Below, in pieces: positions 50,925 through 60,843 of a DNA stretch of 64,000 bases (position 1 is its first letter; each line of letters starts with the position of its first letter). The notes under the pieces are model-generated. The model was not told where the DNA came from. It was given only the letters and a program-made list of their open reading frames with translations, and ran no database searches. The translations under genes were made by a program, and so were the position numbers. This stretch comes from Numida meleagris (Eukaryota; Chordata; Aves; Galliformes; Numididae): positions 14,969,461 to 15,033,460 of the forward strand of contig NC_034412.1 of NCBI RefSeq assembly GCF_002078875.1, written 5' to 3'.

Positions 50925-50943
50925 CTTGTTTCCTGACGGGCAT
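50925..50943 (-). CDS. DLG1: DLG1 coding exon 1 (start codon, residues 1-6 and first base of codon 7)
   Basis: The minus strand reads ATG CCC GTC AGG AAA CAA G and then a strong donor, gtgagc. It encodes MPVRKQ, the exact beginning of the beta (L27-containing) form of vertebrate SAP97. The single G left over is completed by AT at the start of exon 2 to give Asp7. This start is chosen because the hexapeptide matches the family start and is followed at once by the L27 exon. The Kozak context is moderate (G at -3, C at +4). It is only 19 coding nucleotides, so gene predictors easily miss it. The frame is also open upstream to an earlier ATG at 51153, but that extension does not resemble known SAP97. 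The alternative alpha form, which starts with a palmitoylated cysteine motif in PSD-95-like proteins, would need another first exon, which I did not find. Confidence 0.95.
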
Positions 50944-51219
50944 GGCGCCGCGCGGCTCCGCCTCGCAAACTTTGAGCCCGAACCGGCGCGGGGCGGCGGC
51001 GGCGCGCACCCCCTGCCGGCCGGGCGCGGGGGGACCGCCCCGCCCGACCCACCGCCCCGCGACAGAGAGACCCTCCCGGCGGCTCCGCTCGGGGCTCCCG
51101 CCGCGAGGAGCGAGACGGGCCGGGAACGCGGCGGGACGGGCCGGGCCGAGCACGGGGCAGCTGGTGCGGGCAGGACTGGGCTGGGCGCGCGCCGCCGCCG
51201 CCTCCCGCTCTCACCGCTC

Positions 51220-51228
51220 GGAAATTCC
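51220..51228. promoter_or_regulatory. NF-kappa-B-like palindrome GGAAATTCC
   Basis: This is a symmetric half-site pair resembling a kappa-B element. It sits 14 bp from the YY1 motif and next to a candidate 5'-UTR splice donor. A nine-base motif can occur by chance, but its place in the core promoter makes it worth listing. Confidence 0.35.
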
Positions 51229-51241
51229 AAACTTTCCAGCC

Positions 51242-51252
51242 AAAATGGCGGC
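51242..51252 (+). promoter_or_regulatory. YY1 consensus element (AAAATGGCGGC)
   Basis: This is an exact match to the AANATGGCGGC YY1 motif. In TATA-less promoters this motif is often at or just downstream of the start site. It lies about 300 bp upstream of the DLG1 ATG on the minus strand. The motif is oriented on the plus strand, opposite to DLG1, which leaves open a role in an antisense start. The match is seen directly; binding is inferred. Confidence 0.6.
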
Positions 51253-51284
51253 CTGGAGGCTGGGGGGAGCGCGCCCCCCCCTCC

Positions 51285-51290
51285 CACGTG
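51285..51290. promoter_or_regulatory. CACGTG E-box in core promoter
   Basis: This is a perfect E-box (context CCCACGTGACC, which fits USF/MITF/TFE-type sites). It lies between the CCAAT box and the YY1 element. Further CACGTG copies are at 50508-50513, 51636-51641, 51936-51941 and 52090-52095. Confidence 0.5.
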
Positions 51291-51308
51291 ACCGGGCCCG
51301 GCGGCCGC

Positions 51309-51316
51309 CCAATCAG
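51309..51316 (+). promoter_or_regulatory. CCAAT box (CCAATCAG), NF-Y type
   Basis: This perfect CCAATCAG core lies about 60-70 bp upstream (minus-strand sense) of the YY1 element. That is the usual spacing between NF-Y sites and start sites. This is the main reason to place the DLG1 start near 51.24 kb. The box reads on the plus strand, but NF-Y sites work in either orientation. Confidence 0.6.
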
Positions 51317-51351
51317 CGTGCGGAGCGGCCCGGGGCCGGTACCTAAGCGGT

Positions 51352-51360
51352 GGGGCGGGG
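51352..51360 (+). promoter_or_regulatory. GC box (GGGGCGGGG), Sp1/KLF type
   Basis: This is a consensus Sp1 core in the promoter, with a second similar element (AAGGGGCGGT) near 51396-51405. Such boxes are common in CpG islands and say little about specificity. Confidence 0.5.
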
Positions 51361-52635
51361 GGAGGAGGCAAGGTGAGCTCTCGGCGCCCGCCTTAAAGGG
51401 GCGGTGCGCGGCCGCCCGGCCCGGCCCCGCGGCCGCCGCCGCCGCTTTGTCCCGCCGGCGCCCGGGGCGGCTCCCTCTCGGCCCGCGGGGACCGCTCCGC
51501 CCGGCGGTAGCGGCGCAGCTCCTCCGGCGAGGCCCCTCCGTCGCGGCGCGAGGCGCTGCCCGCTGCCCGCGCGGGGCAGGCACACCGCCACAGGTGCGCG
51601 GCTCCCGCTGCTGAGCGCCGCCCCCAGCAGCACCGCACGTGCGCGCGGCAGCGCCGGGCTGAGCTCGGACGCGGCTCCGCGGGAGCGGTCCTCCCTGAGG
51701 CACTCCGGGGGGGCAGGGGGCGGGCAGGCGGAGCGCTGCGTGGTGTGAGAGCGGAGCGGGGACCGAGCCCCGGCGGGGACGTGCGGACGGAGGGCCTCCG
51801 CAGCGCGTTCTGTGCCCTGCTCGTGGGGCAACGTTGTGTTACCGTTGGTGGCTTGGGGCAATTCGAGGGGCCGCGCTGGGGGCGTTGTTTATTTCTCAGC
51901 TCGGTGGGAGACCGCGTCTAAAGCGCTTTAGAACCCACGTGCACAGCGCGCGTCCGGGAGGCGGAGCTGGAAGTCAGAGCCCATCCCGCCGCTGGGATTG
52001 CACATCCCAGTTCGCATCTCTAGTTGCAGTTTTGGATACAGACGCGGCTGGAAACATCCCGGTGGCTGGAAAGAGCCTCCCGGGCAATGCACGTGGGTTT
52101 GAAAGTCTAAAAACCAGCACTGCATTCAGCCGCGGTCCTCACCTAAAGAGAACTGACCCAGCAACAAACCCAGACCCAGAACGGGCCTCTGCTCTGCTCT
52201 AGCCCCTCTGTTTGGTGCATACATTTGCACCAGGAATTCCCCCACCTCCCACAGCTTTCTGCCATGAAATAGTTCATGGAGCTCTGTGAAGAAAACAGAA
52301 CATGCATTCAGTGTTACTGACATACATTCCCATTTCCAACATTACTTGACCTATTTCCATAGCTTCAGAGATTTGGCAGTCGCTGGTTGACCGGTCCACG
52401 TATCTTCAAATGAAACCATGTTAAGTAAGGAGGGACGTAGGCTTCCATCATTGGCCTCATCTGTTTGCACTATTTACAACACTGAATGTACTCTAATAGG
52501 GTCCACGTTCCCCTTGATGTCAGAGGAATACACATGCACGAGGAGAGGAAGAGCAGCCCAAACTTAGCCAGCAGAAAGAAGGCATCCGCAAGAGTGAGGC
52601 TGATTTGCTGTCTGACAAAAACATGTTATTACAAT

Positions 52636-52637
<2 letters not shown>

Positions 52638-52674
<37 letters not shown>
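52638..52674 (+). repeat. Poly-A tract, 37 nt
   Basis: This is an uninterrupted A37. No AATAAA signal or recognisable retrogene lies directly upstream, and I see no clear target-site duplication. It may be the tail of an unrecognised retroposed sequence or a simple expansion. Confidence 0.95.
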
Positions 52675-52676
<2 letters not shown>

Positions 52677-52855
52677 TGCAATTAAACAAACTACCATAAA
52701 GAAACAAGTTTTTCTTAATTGAGACTTGATGTTCTGGAGGTTAAGTTTTCAGTAAAATATAATCCCATAACATACGGTCTTTGTGCTGGGGATAGAGGAA
52801 TAATCCCATGTAGCACCCTGAGATGGCATTTCTCACTTGTTACTCATGCTCCAAG

Positions 52856-52876
52856 AAAAATAAATAAATAAATAAA
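52856..52876 (+). repeat. (AAAT)n short tandem repeat
   Basis: About five AAAT units are followed by a GAA-rich stretch, between the poly-A and poly-G tracts. Confidence 0.85.
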
Positions 52877-52959
52877 AGAAGAAGAAAACATCAAAGAAGG
52901 GTCAGGGTTTGGGATCAGCGAGTCAGGAAGCAATTAGGTGAGCCCTAGTGCACTTCAAA

Positions 52960-52973
52960 GGGGGGGGGGGGGG
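52960..52973 (+). repeat. G14 homopolymer
   Basis: Fourteen consecutive G are followed by AGGG. It can form a G-quadruplex in principle. It lies about 1.7 kb upstream of the promoter. Confidence 0.95.
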
Positions 52974-55900
52974 AGGGCTGGTCCTGGCATCGCTATTTCA
53001 GTTCTAGGGGATATTTGTTGATTCCAAATGGTTGAACCAGAATGCATAGCATGAAACTTTAGAGTACAGTTTGGAAATTCCAGCACATACAGAATGGCAA
53101 ACAGCACTTTCACCAGTACACTGCAGTAAGGGTCTGTTGTAGAACTGTCCTTTATTCCATGCCTTCTTGTTGGGGATCCAGCCCAAAGGGTATTGTGCCA
53201 GTCCCACAGAGTGGGGGAAAGTGGGGTAATAACCAAAGGATCACTTATGACGTTGCTTGAGCAGTGGCATTTAAATCAAACCATTATAGGCAGCATACAG
53301 AAAGGCTTGTGCTGGAATTGTGACTGATGTGATGAGCACACAAGTCAGCATTATGCTGAGCTCAGCAAGTCCTGGCTCTGGTCCAGAATGATCCTCAGCA
53401 TAGGAACACCAGAACAATTACACCAAGAAGCTGCCTGCCTCCATTGTAGCCCTCCTAGCCACAGATATGACCCAGCGTGTGACAGTCCCCGTCCCTGCCA
53501 CTAAAGTCCTTCTTTTGCCATGGCTTGCAGCAGCCCTTGTGGGACCCTGGGACAGTTTTCTGGTGACATTTACTCACATCAAGTTGGACAGTCATACAGA
53601 AGGTGTCGTACTGCTAGAATCAATACTAACGTCGGCAAAATAATAAATAAAATTGCTGCCTGTTGAAGTGGAATGAGTCAAACTCAAAGAGCTTTTCATA
53701 CCAGGGTTGCTAACAAGAGAAAGCAGAACAATACCACTGATCCTCTCAGTCTTTGCCATCTGTGTAGTGCCCGGAGCCTAGAAGCAGCCACCATACAATG
53801 TGCAGTGCTGAGCTGTGGCAGCAGTATGCCCAAACAGGTCTCCTGCAGCTGCAGAGAGGCTTTCACTTCACTTCCCCTGCAAAGTCAGTGCAATGTTTCA
53901 CAGCTAACTGGGGAAGCAATGAAGCTAATGAAGCCTAATTTCCTCTGGCTGTTAAGGAATAAAGCTTGAGTGAAGTTAGCTTGTTCATTACGCCCATCTG
54001 GATTCTCTGATGCCTGGTAAGTTTGGATCACGGGCCACAGCCTTACCTTCCTGCTTTTCAGGGCCATGTTTTTTCATTGTGATCTGTAGTTTTACAGAAT
54101 AAAAAGAGATATAGACAACTTCTGGAAGAGTTCTGCTTAAAGGAAAGCAATGGCAAGGTAGCCCGTGTCTTTCTGCAAAACTTTCTGGGTACATCCAGTT
54201 TCCATGAGGCTACTAATAATTCAAGCTGTTCTTTTCATTACAGTGTTCCGTTACTGGCCGTGTGCCTGTCATATACACTCAATTTTCAGTCAAAGTACCA
54301 GCTCACTCATATTAGCTTCTCTATTGTGGGTAATATAATTTGCTCCCTATCACTGAAGGATATAGAGAATTACAGGAAACAATACACCGTGCTCTCAGGG
54401 CACTTTGACCCGAAATCATCCCAGTTGTTAAAATCAAAGTTTTAATAAAAATCACAATTTCAGCTTATTTAATTAAGCCTACTCAGTGGAAGTCTTATGA
54501 GATCATCTTACGCAGCTTTGATCCTTTGATTTTAACCAGGGGATGCAGAGAATACAGAGTACAGAAAGTAGTTTCCCAGTAATATAAACTTTGTGTTCTT
54601 AAGTTGTTACCTCTATGTCCAACATTTGTCCTCATAGCTGAAATGTCTCTTGGTTTGATTGCACCTGCATCTGAACACAAGGATCCAGTGATGCATTGTT
54701 CTTATGGCTCGAGGGCCCAGCTGAGTGTGACCAGCACATTCCTGTTTACAAGGAGAGTGAGAGAGAACTTTTGCTTTGAGCTGTGGTTTTTTTTTGTTTG
54801 TTTGTTTTGGATGATTTTTTCCCCCTAATCTTAAGTTTTCTTCCTGTGTACAGTTTGCATTCTCCAACGCTGTCTGAGTTATTGTTGAATTAGGAATTTT
54901 GCACCTTATGAATAATGTCATCTCATCCTTCTTTTGCTTTTGCAATAAGGAATCTCTAGTAACTCTGGGACAATTCACCATCCTACAAAAGAGTGAGTTT
55001 TGTTATTCCACCAGCCTCAAGAACAAGAAAACTTCAGGGAATAGGGAGCAATGTGTGACTTCATTTCATTTTTTAGATTAAAAAAAGTGTTTATTCTTAC
55101 CCGATGTATAGAATAACATAATTGAAATTTCTACAAACACGTAAAATTCAGGTCCTAGCTGCTAATGCCCAAATGCTTTCTGGACAACTACAGAATATGA
55201 AAAACAAAAGCCTATGACAAAATGCTAGTTATAACCCTTAACAATTACTGACAGTACAACACGCATCAACCCAGATCACCTTCCTCCACACTTTCTGTAA
55301 CCAGGACTGTGTTATATAATATCAGCTTAACAGCTTCTTAGTTGACTTCCTGATGTAAAGATAAACATCATTATATAACCTGCCTATTTTAACTTTCTGA
55401 GTCAAACGAAGCAGAGAGGGTGCTGTGTTGTGTGGAATGAGTCCCTGTGAAATCCCGACCTAGAAGAAGAAGTAAACCCGCCGAGAGCAGATTCCATCCT
55501 GCTCAGGAGAGTCTTGCTGTGAGAAGTGCAGCAGTTGCTTTGGGTTTTGACTGATCACATGTAACAGGTGTGGTTAAAAAATTAGTTTTGCAGTTTTTCT
55601 ATGACCAGTAGAAATTCTTACTCAATTAAAGTAAAATCTAGTCAGTTTAACTCTTACATCATATAAACATTTGACGTTCCCCCAGCCTCAAGCTGTAAGC
55701 TCCGTTTGCTCTGTGCAATGAGATTTTTGGTATTTGCAGGAGCTGCCTGAGAGCCCTGGCACTGCCCTGCATCAGGCTGGACATCTGTGCCTTAGCCACG
55801 CAGTCCAGCAGCACACGGCAAATTGACATCACTGCATATCACATCCAGATACCTTTGTTTCCCCAGCACGAACAATGCAGCACTTATAGCAGAGAGCGCA

Positions 55901-58900
55901 GGGCTGTGCCTCACACACCAGTGTCAGATCTACGAACCTCTGCTGCCACCACGTTGTCTATCACGTGCACCTGAGGGAACAAATACCCTATGAATTTTTG
56001 GATTACAGAGACATGCAAGATTAGCCGAGTCAAAAAAAAATAGAAAGGAAGTTTGACAATAGTGATTTCTTGTTGATAGAATCAAAGTCGTACATGTCAG
56101 AAGTTGCCTTCTTTAGCAGCTAAGGGATCACTTTACAAATGAGCTGTTCTTGCAAGGCATTCGGACATTGCAGTTCTCACCAAACACAGATGCATGCTGG
56201 CCTGGCCTCTCAGCACTATCCCCCAGCAATTCTGCCCTCTGCTAGGTGCGGGCTATACTGAGCACACCCGGATCACCAGCTTCCCACTTAACTATCTCCA
56301 CTCCCCGCTGCTTGGTGCTGCAGAATGGCCCTACAAAGTTGCTGGAGCCAGCAGCTCCGCTGGCCCCCAGGGCTACCTCTGTGGTGAGCAGGTAACTGGA
56401 TTATCAGGCACACCTTCCCTTTCATGGGCTTCTCCCTGCTTGTTTGCTAGAAACTTTGAGAGGATAAAGGTGACTACGTGCAATAGTTATGTGAAGGAAA
56501 AAAGGAATGCTAAAAAGAAAATTCAAGAAAGGTTTTGTCTTGTTTGGAATTTTGTGAATAATTTACATCAGAGGAGGGAGAGGCCACTGCTGAATGAAGC
56601 TGAGAGGTGAGTCCTCCGGTGTCACAGCTCTGAGTGAGCAGATACAAAACCTGTAAGGCCGTGCCTGGCTGAGCAGGCCCTGCTGACAAGAGCACCAGCT
56701 CTGTGGGGCTGCAGACGTCACCCACAGGAATGAATGAGTCCCTCATGGCCTTGGGTGATGCAAGCATTCGGTGGTGTTGAGCTCAAGCTAACAGGGCACT
56801 CCGCAGTGCCCACACAGCTCTTCTGTTTTATTTCGAGGCATGTTTGTGCGCAGAAAGTCCTCGTAAAGTGCAGTGTCTTCAGGACAAAACATTGCTTGGA
56901 GCCATCGCATATTTTTTTGTAATGCCTTTAAATACCAGTGGTATTGTTTTTACTCTTATGGACATAAAAGAGGCTGTCAGAATCCAAAGGAACCTGTTGT
57001 TGATTCACACACAGACTCCGGTTTGCCCTCTCAGTAAGTCCTCCATGATAGATAGCTCATTGAAGCTTTACAGCTTGAGTATCCCTTTTCTCAAATTCCC
57101 TGATGAAATACTGTTGCCAGTTGAGTTCAATAGAAATTGTAACAGTTTCTGATACATTCCTAAGAGCCTTGTATCAGGCTCTATGTATTACTTCCTAATA
57201 CGTGGACCTAAGCTGCTGCCAACAGCTTGCGTGGAAAACCAACTTCTGCAGCTGGGCCCGGGGATCTGGCTGCTTGCTCCAAAAAGCTGTGGGAAGCTGG
57301 CTGCAAGCACCAAGCACACACACACGGAGACAACAAGCACTGCAATACCATTCACTACTGATAATCCAGTGCTTCTCATTCCTTCTGTTTCCTCTTTACT
57401 CCTCGCAAAACAATATTTTTGGAAATAAAAATGTTTCTCTTTTTTAAGATTTTTTTTGTGTGTGACAGGAAAAGAAATAAAAGTCTTCCACTAACCGTGG
57501 CTGTTCTTTTTAGCAAGGTAGAAAATGATGTCAAAGGCCATACCACATTCCTTCCCAGATCTATGCTATTGCAACAGCAGAGCACATGGAGTAACAAGTT
57601 TGTCCGATACTAAGACTGACTCATAAGGGCAAGAAAAGTTGGAAGACAGGTGTATGCTTGCAGTTCTCATCCTATTTCCTTGATAATTTAGATGTCTGAC
57701 AGAAGAAAATATCATTCTGGTGATGCATAGGCTCTCTCTCAAGGAAGAGACAAAACTCAGCTATGAGGAAGAGCAATGTTTCTCTCAAAGCTGTGCTGAG
57801 TTTTGGGTTGATCAAGGATTGCTGTGAGCACCCAGCTCCTTGCTCCAGCGGTGGGCACAGAGGCTTGAGAGAAGAGTTCTGAGTTGCTGCTCTGGATTGA
57901 AGGACTTCTAGCTATTTTCCCAATCAGAAATAGCTCAGTTTTCTTCAGGCGTAATGCAGGTGTAGAACATGCCTCACATTTCAGAATCTCACTAAGGATT
58001 TGCTCAGTTATTAATTGAAAGCTCATTTGATTACAACTCTATCACATGCTGGAGGAGGCATCCAGTTTCACCGCTAACAGTTAATTCAGACTCCAGAGAC
58101 ATTGTCCTATTTAAAACAAACAGTAATCCAAAGAAAGAAAACTGTAACATTATTTATGGTATTACATTACAAATCAGATGAGATTAACCAACTCTGTTTC
58201 TAATCTCTTTACTATATGATATGATAAAACATGCTTGCCACATTAATTACTGCTGGCTAAGGCTATTTATGCAGCGTACATCTTTGGCATAGTCCCAGTG
58301 AATTCCTGATGCATCTTTGCCTCTGCAGATGCAGTTTTTCCTCCATCCTACCTTACTGTAACTAAAAATGAGAATTCTGTAGTTAGACCCTGCAGTGGGC
58401 CTCATGCTTGTATTTATACCAGAAACATCTCATATCTTTGAGGAATTAGCTAATGAAGAGTGCCAATTTCTGTCTGTGGCTGGAATTAGGTGCTAATTAC
58501 TCACTGTATCTGCTTTCCATAGAGGCTCACAGAACTGCAAACACCGAAGAGAAGCTGCGTGAGGACAAAGCAGTCCCTCAGACCTCACTTGCTTAATGCT
58601 TTATGTGCGCTTCATCTCGGTTTGTGCAACTGGTATGGAAATGTCGGGTTCTGTTGTCCTGCTCCGTGCTGCAGCACTGTGCTCCCTGCACCAAGACGTG
58701 ATGTCCTGCTGACCCCAGTCCTACTGGTGATGGGGTCAGAGAGATGTCTGCCTTTCAGCTCCTGTGGGCCTTCAGAAATGGCTCTATCCACGCTGTAAGT
58801 GTTGGTGAGTAAATGATGTGGTCTACCCCAGCGAGTTCAAATTAACATTTCTACATAATACAAGCACTTGCTGCTTTTTATAATTTTGTGGTAAGTTATT

Positions 58901-60814
58901 TCGGTACGCTCCTTGGATGGGTGGAAAGTATTTTTAAAAATGTGGAAAACATATAAACCTCCTCCAAGCACCCTGCAGATTTTACCAGCCCCACTCATGA
59001 ACCAGCTTGGTTTTACGGCTGGTGCCCACAAAGGAAAGCTGTCCACCAGCCCCAATCCAACCCTCACAGCAGTGGCACTAGTAAAACCCAGGAAACAGCT
59101 CCACAAGCACCACAGAATGAAGTCATCAGCATCCTATCCCAACATGTTCTGCAGTGCTGGATACTGAAAGCAGAATATAGGTTTTCATCGTACAGATCCC
59201 AGTGAATTCCTAAGAGCGGTGCTGTACAAGCAGCACAAGAAAGCTTTCTTCAAGCAGTCCTACCATGCTTCTGAATGTCACCTGGGAAGGGCACAAACAT
59301 TTCCCACAGGGCATCTCAGATAGGACTGCTGATAAGAAACATCTGAGCTGCCTGCACTGACTGCATCTGCCTTTTGGGAATGGGTGAGATGGACTTATTC
59401 CACGTTAGAACAAACATTTGAAACCATACAAATCTGAATGGGGAATGATCTGGCAGTGGTTCTGTGTGTCCCTCTGTAGCTTTGCAGGTCAGGCACGCTT
59501 ATAGTGGCAGTGGGGAAGCCCTGCGTCCACGAGCAACATCTTTGGGCAAAGGAGTGAAGTAACACATTCTCCTCTCAGTGGGGGAGGTGGCTGGATTGTC
59601 TGTCCTAATGAATATCTCTGGCAGTTTTACTACATTGTATTACTGCACAACATTCCCTACGGTCTCACATTACTGCTTCCAAATCTCTCACATGTGGTAC
59701 ATGAGGAAACAGCCACTGCTGCTTTTTCTGACTGTATTAGGGCACAGGATAATCATTAAGTCAGGGAATGCTTACAAGGGCCAGTGTTGCTTTGAACGCA
59801 AACAGGCAACTAACCAGCTCCTAAGCAGAGCAGCGTACCTCCCTATCCCTTGCTGGCTGTGGGATTGTTCTGGTTGTCACCTAACACCGACAGCATTTGG
59901 GGTACAGCTGCAAAAACAGCTCCCCTTCTGGTAGGCTCATTACAGCATTCTTTTAAGCATAACCTGGGGCTGCTGTTCTTAACTTGGGCTGTAACACATG
60001 GCCCTTCACAGAAGATAAAACTAATTTTTCCTCTACTTTTATTGGCAAAAAGAACAATCGGAGTTCACACGTTGCCTACACTGTGCTGAGGAAACAGAAC
60101 AACAGCCTTGCCTGATGCCTAGCTGGGACTGGAGCCCATGCAGCTGAGGGGCTAATAGCATGGATGGGTATATCTCCCTCTTTCTTGGGTCCCCCCAGCC
60201 TGGGTTGATACCCAGGAGGTGCTGTAGAGATGCGAGTGCACTCAAATTATGCCCGCTTTCCCCTGAAGACACACAGGAACTCCCATCAGTGCTCTGCAAA
60301 CATCTAGGTACAATTTGCCTCAAAATAAGAAGTGCCAGTGCATCCATGAAACTAAGAACAGGAAAAAAAATATGCATATGCAAACAGCTATGTAGAATTG
60401 TCTAAAGTTCTGAAGAGTTTGCATGGAAAATAGACACTGAAATGTCACAGATTCTCAGCATGACTCAAGGGGCATCCAAACAGTGAGTGTGACTCACAGG
60501 CTGTGTAGGCATGCACAGGTATGTGGGTAGGCTTCTGGAAACCATATGGTTTACTGCAAAAGCTGAATCTCAGTACAAGTGGCAGTAGGGAGGAGAAATG
60601 TGATGCTTTATCCTTGTAGTGCTACAGAAAGCACAGCAATGACTGCAGAGCAGCAAGGTCCCAGGCTGCAGCAAGTGAGGATTTGCTCAGATGCAACACC
60701 TATAGGCACAGAAATAAAGGAAAGAAGCTGCTTACCTTCAGGAGACCTCACATAGGCAGAGATCTCCAAATGAGATGCTCTTGCATCCACTGCCAACCCC
60801 TAAATGAGGTCTGG

Positions 60815-60843
60815 GAAGGGGTGGATCCTGGCTCCACCCCTTC
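60815..60843. repeat. Inverted repeat, 11-bp perfect arms, 7-nt loop
   Basis: GAAGGGGTGGA at 60815-60825 is the exact reverse complement of TCCACCCCTTC at 60833-60843, with loop TCCTGGC. It is not followed by a T run and lies in no recognised transcript, so function is unknown. A smaller one (7-bp arms, 4-nt loop) is at 60199-60216. Confidence 0.85.

Larger units (their letters stand above)
1..51240 (-). other. DLG1: DLG1 (SAP97) gene, 5' portion, running off the left edge
   Basis: This is the span of a minus-strand gene from a putative start in the CpG island (about 51.24 kb, inferred from motifs only) to the window edge. Four exons seen at 50943-50925, 50776-50645, 36846-36680 and 2979-2815 join with matching phases (1, 1, 0, 0) and GT-AG borders. 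They encode residues 1-161 of a protein co-linear with vertebrate SAP97. DLG1 is a membrane-associated guanylate kinase scaffold at cell junctions and synapses, with L27, three PDZ, SH3 and GK-like domains in the family. Only the L27 end and the following linker are encoded here. The end at residue 161 coincides with the point where mammalian alternative inserts I1A/I1B begin, which are therefore expected just outside the window. Confidence 0.95.
50380..52000. promoter_or_regulatory. DLG1: CpG island / DLG1 promoter region (approximate limits)
   Basis: GC content and CpG frequency rise sharply against the AT-rich surroundings. The densest part is about 50.6-51.75 kb. The island covers exon 1, exon 2 and the presumed transcription start. 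No TATA box is apparent. It holds a CCAAT box, GC boxes, a YY1 element, a kappa-B-like site and several CACGTG E-boxes, as expected for a broadly expressed, TATA-less vertebrate promoter. Open frames of 100-260 codons on both strands are a by-product of high GC (few stops), apart from the portion that is DLG1 exon 2. Confidence 0.9.

Noticed and set aside
50586..51371. 261-codon minus-strand open frame over the promoter as a separate gene
   Set aside because: It reads through intron 1 and past the exon 2 donor. Only 50776-50645 is real coding sequence (DLG1 exon 2). The rest is stop-poor CpG-island DNA.
50921..51861. Other 100-260 codon frames on both strands between 50.9 and 51.9 kb
   Set aside because: They are low-complexity Arg/Pro/Ala/Gly frames typical of GC-rich DNA, overlapping on several frames with no family resemblance.
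56194..56610. 138-codon plus-strand frame
   Set aside because: Mixed-composition frame without homology, introns or promoter. Length is within chance for this GC content.
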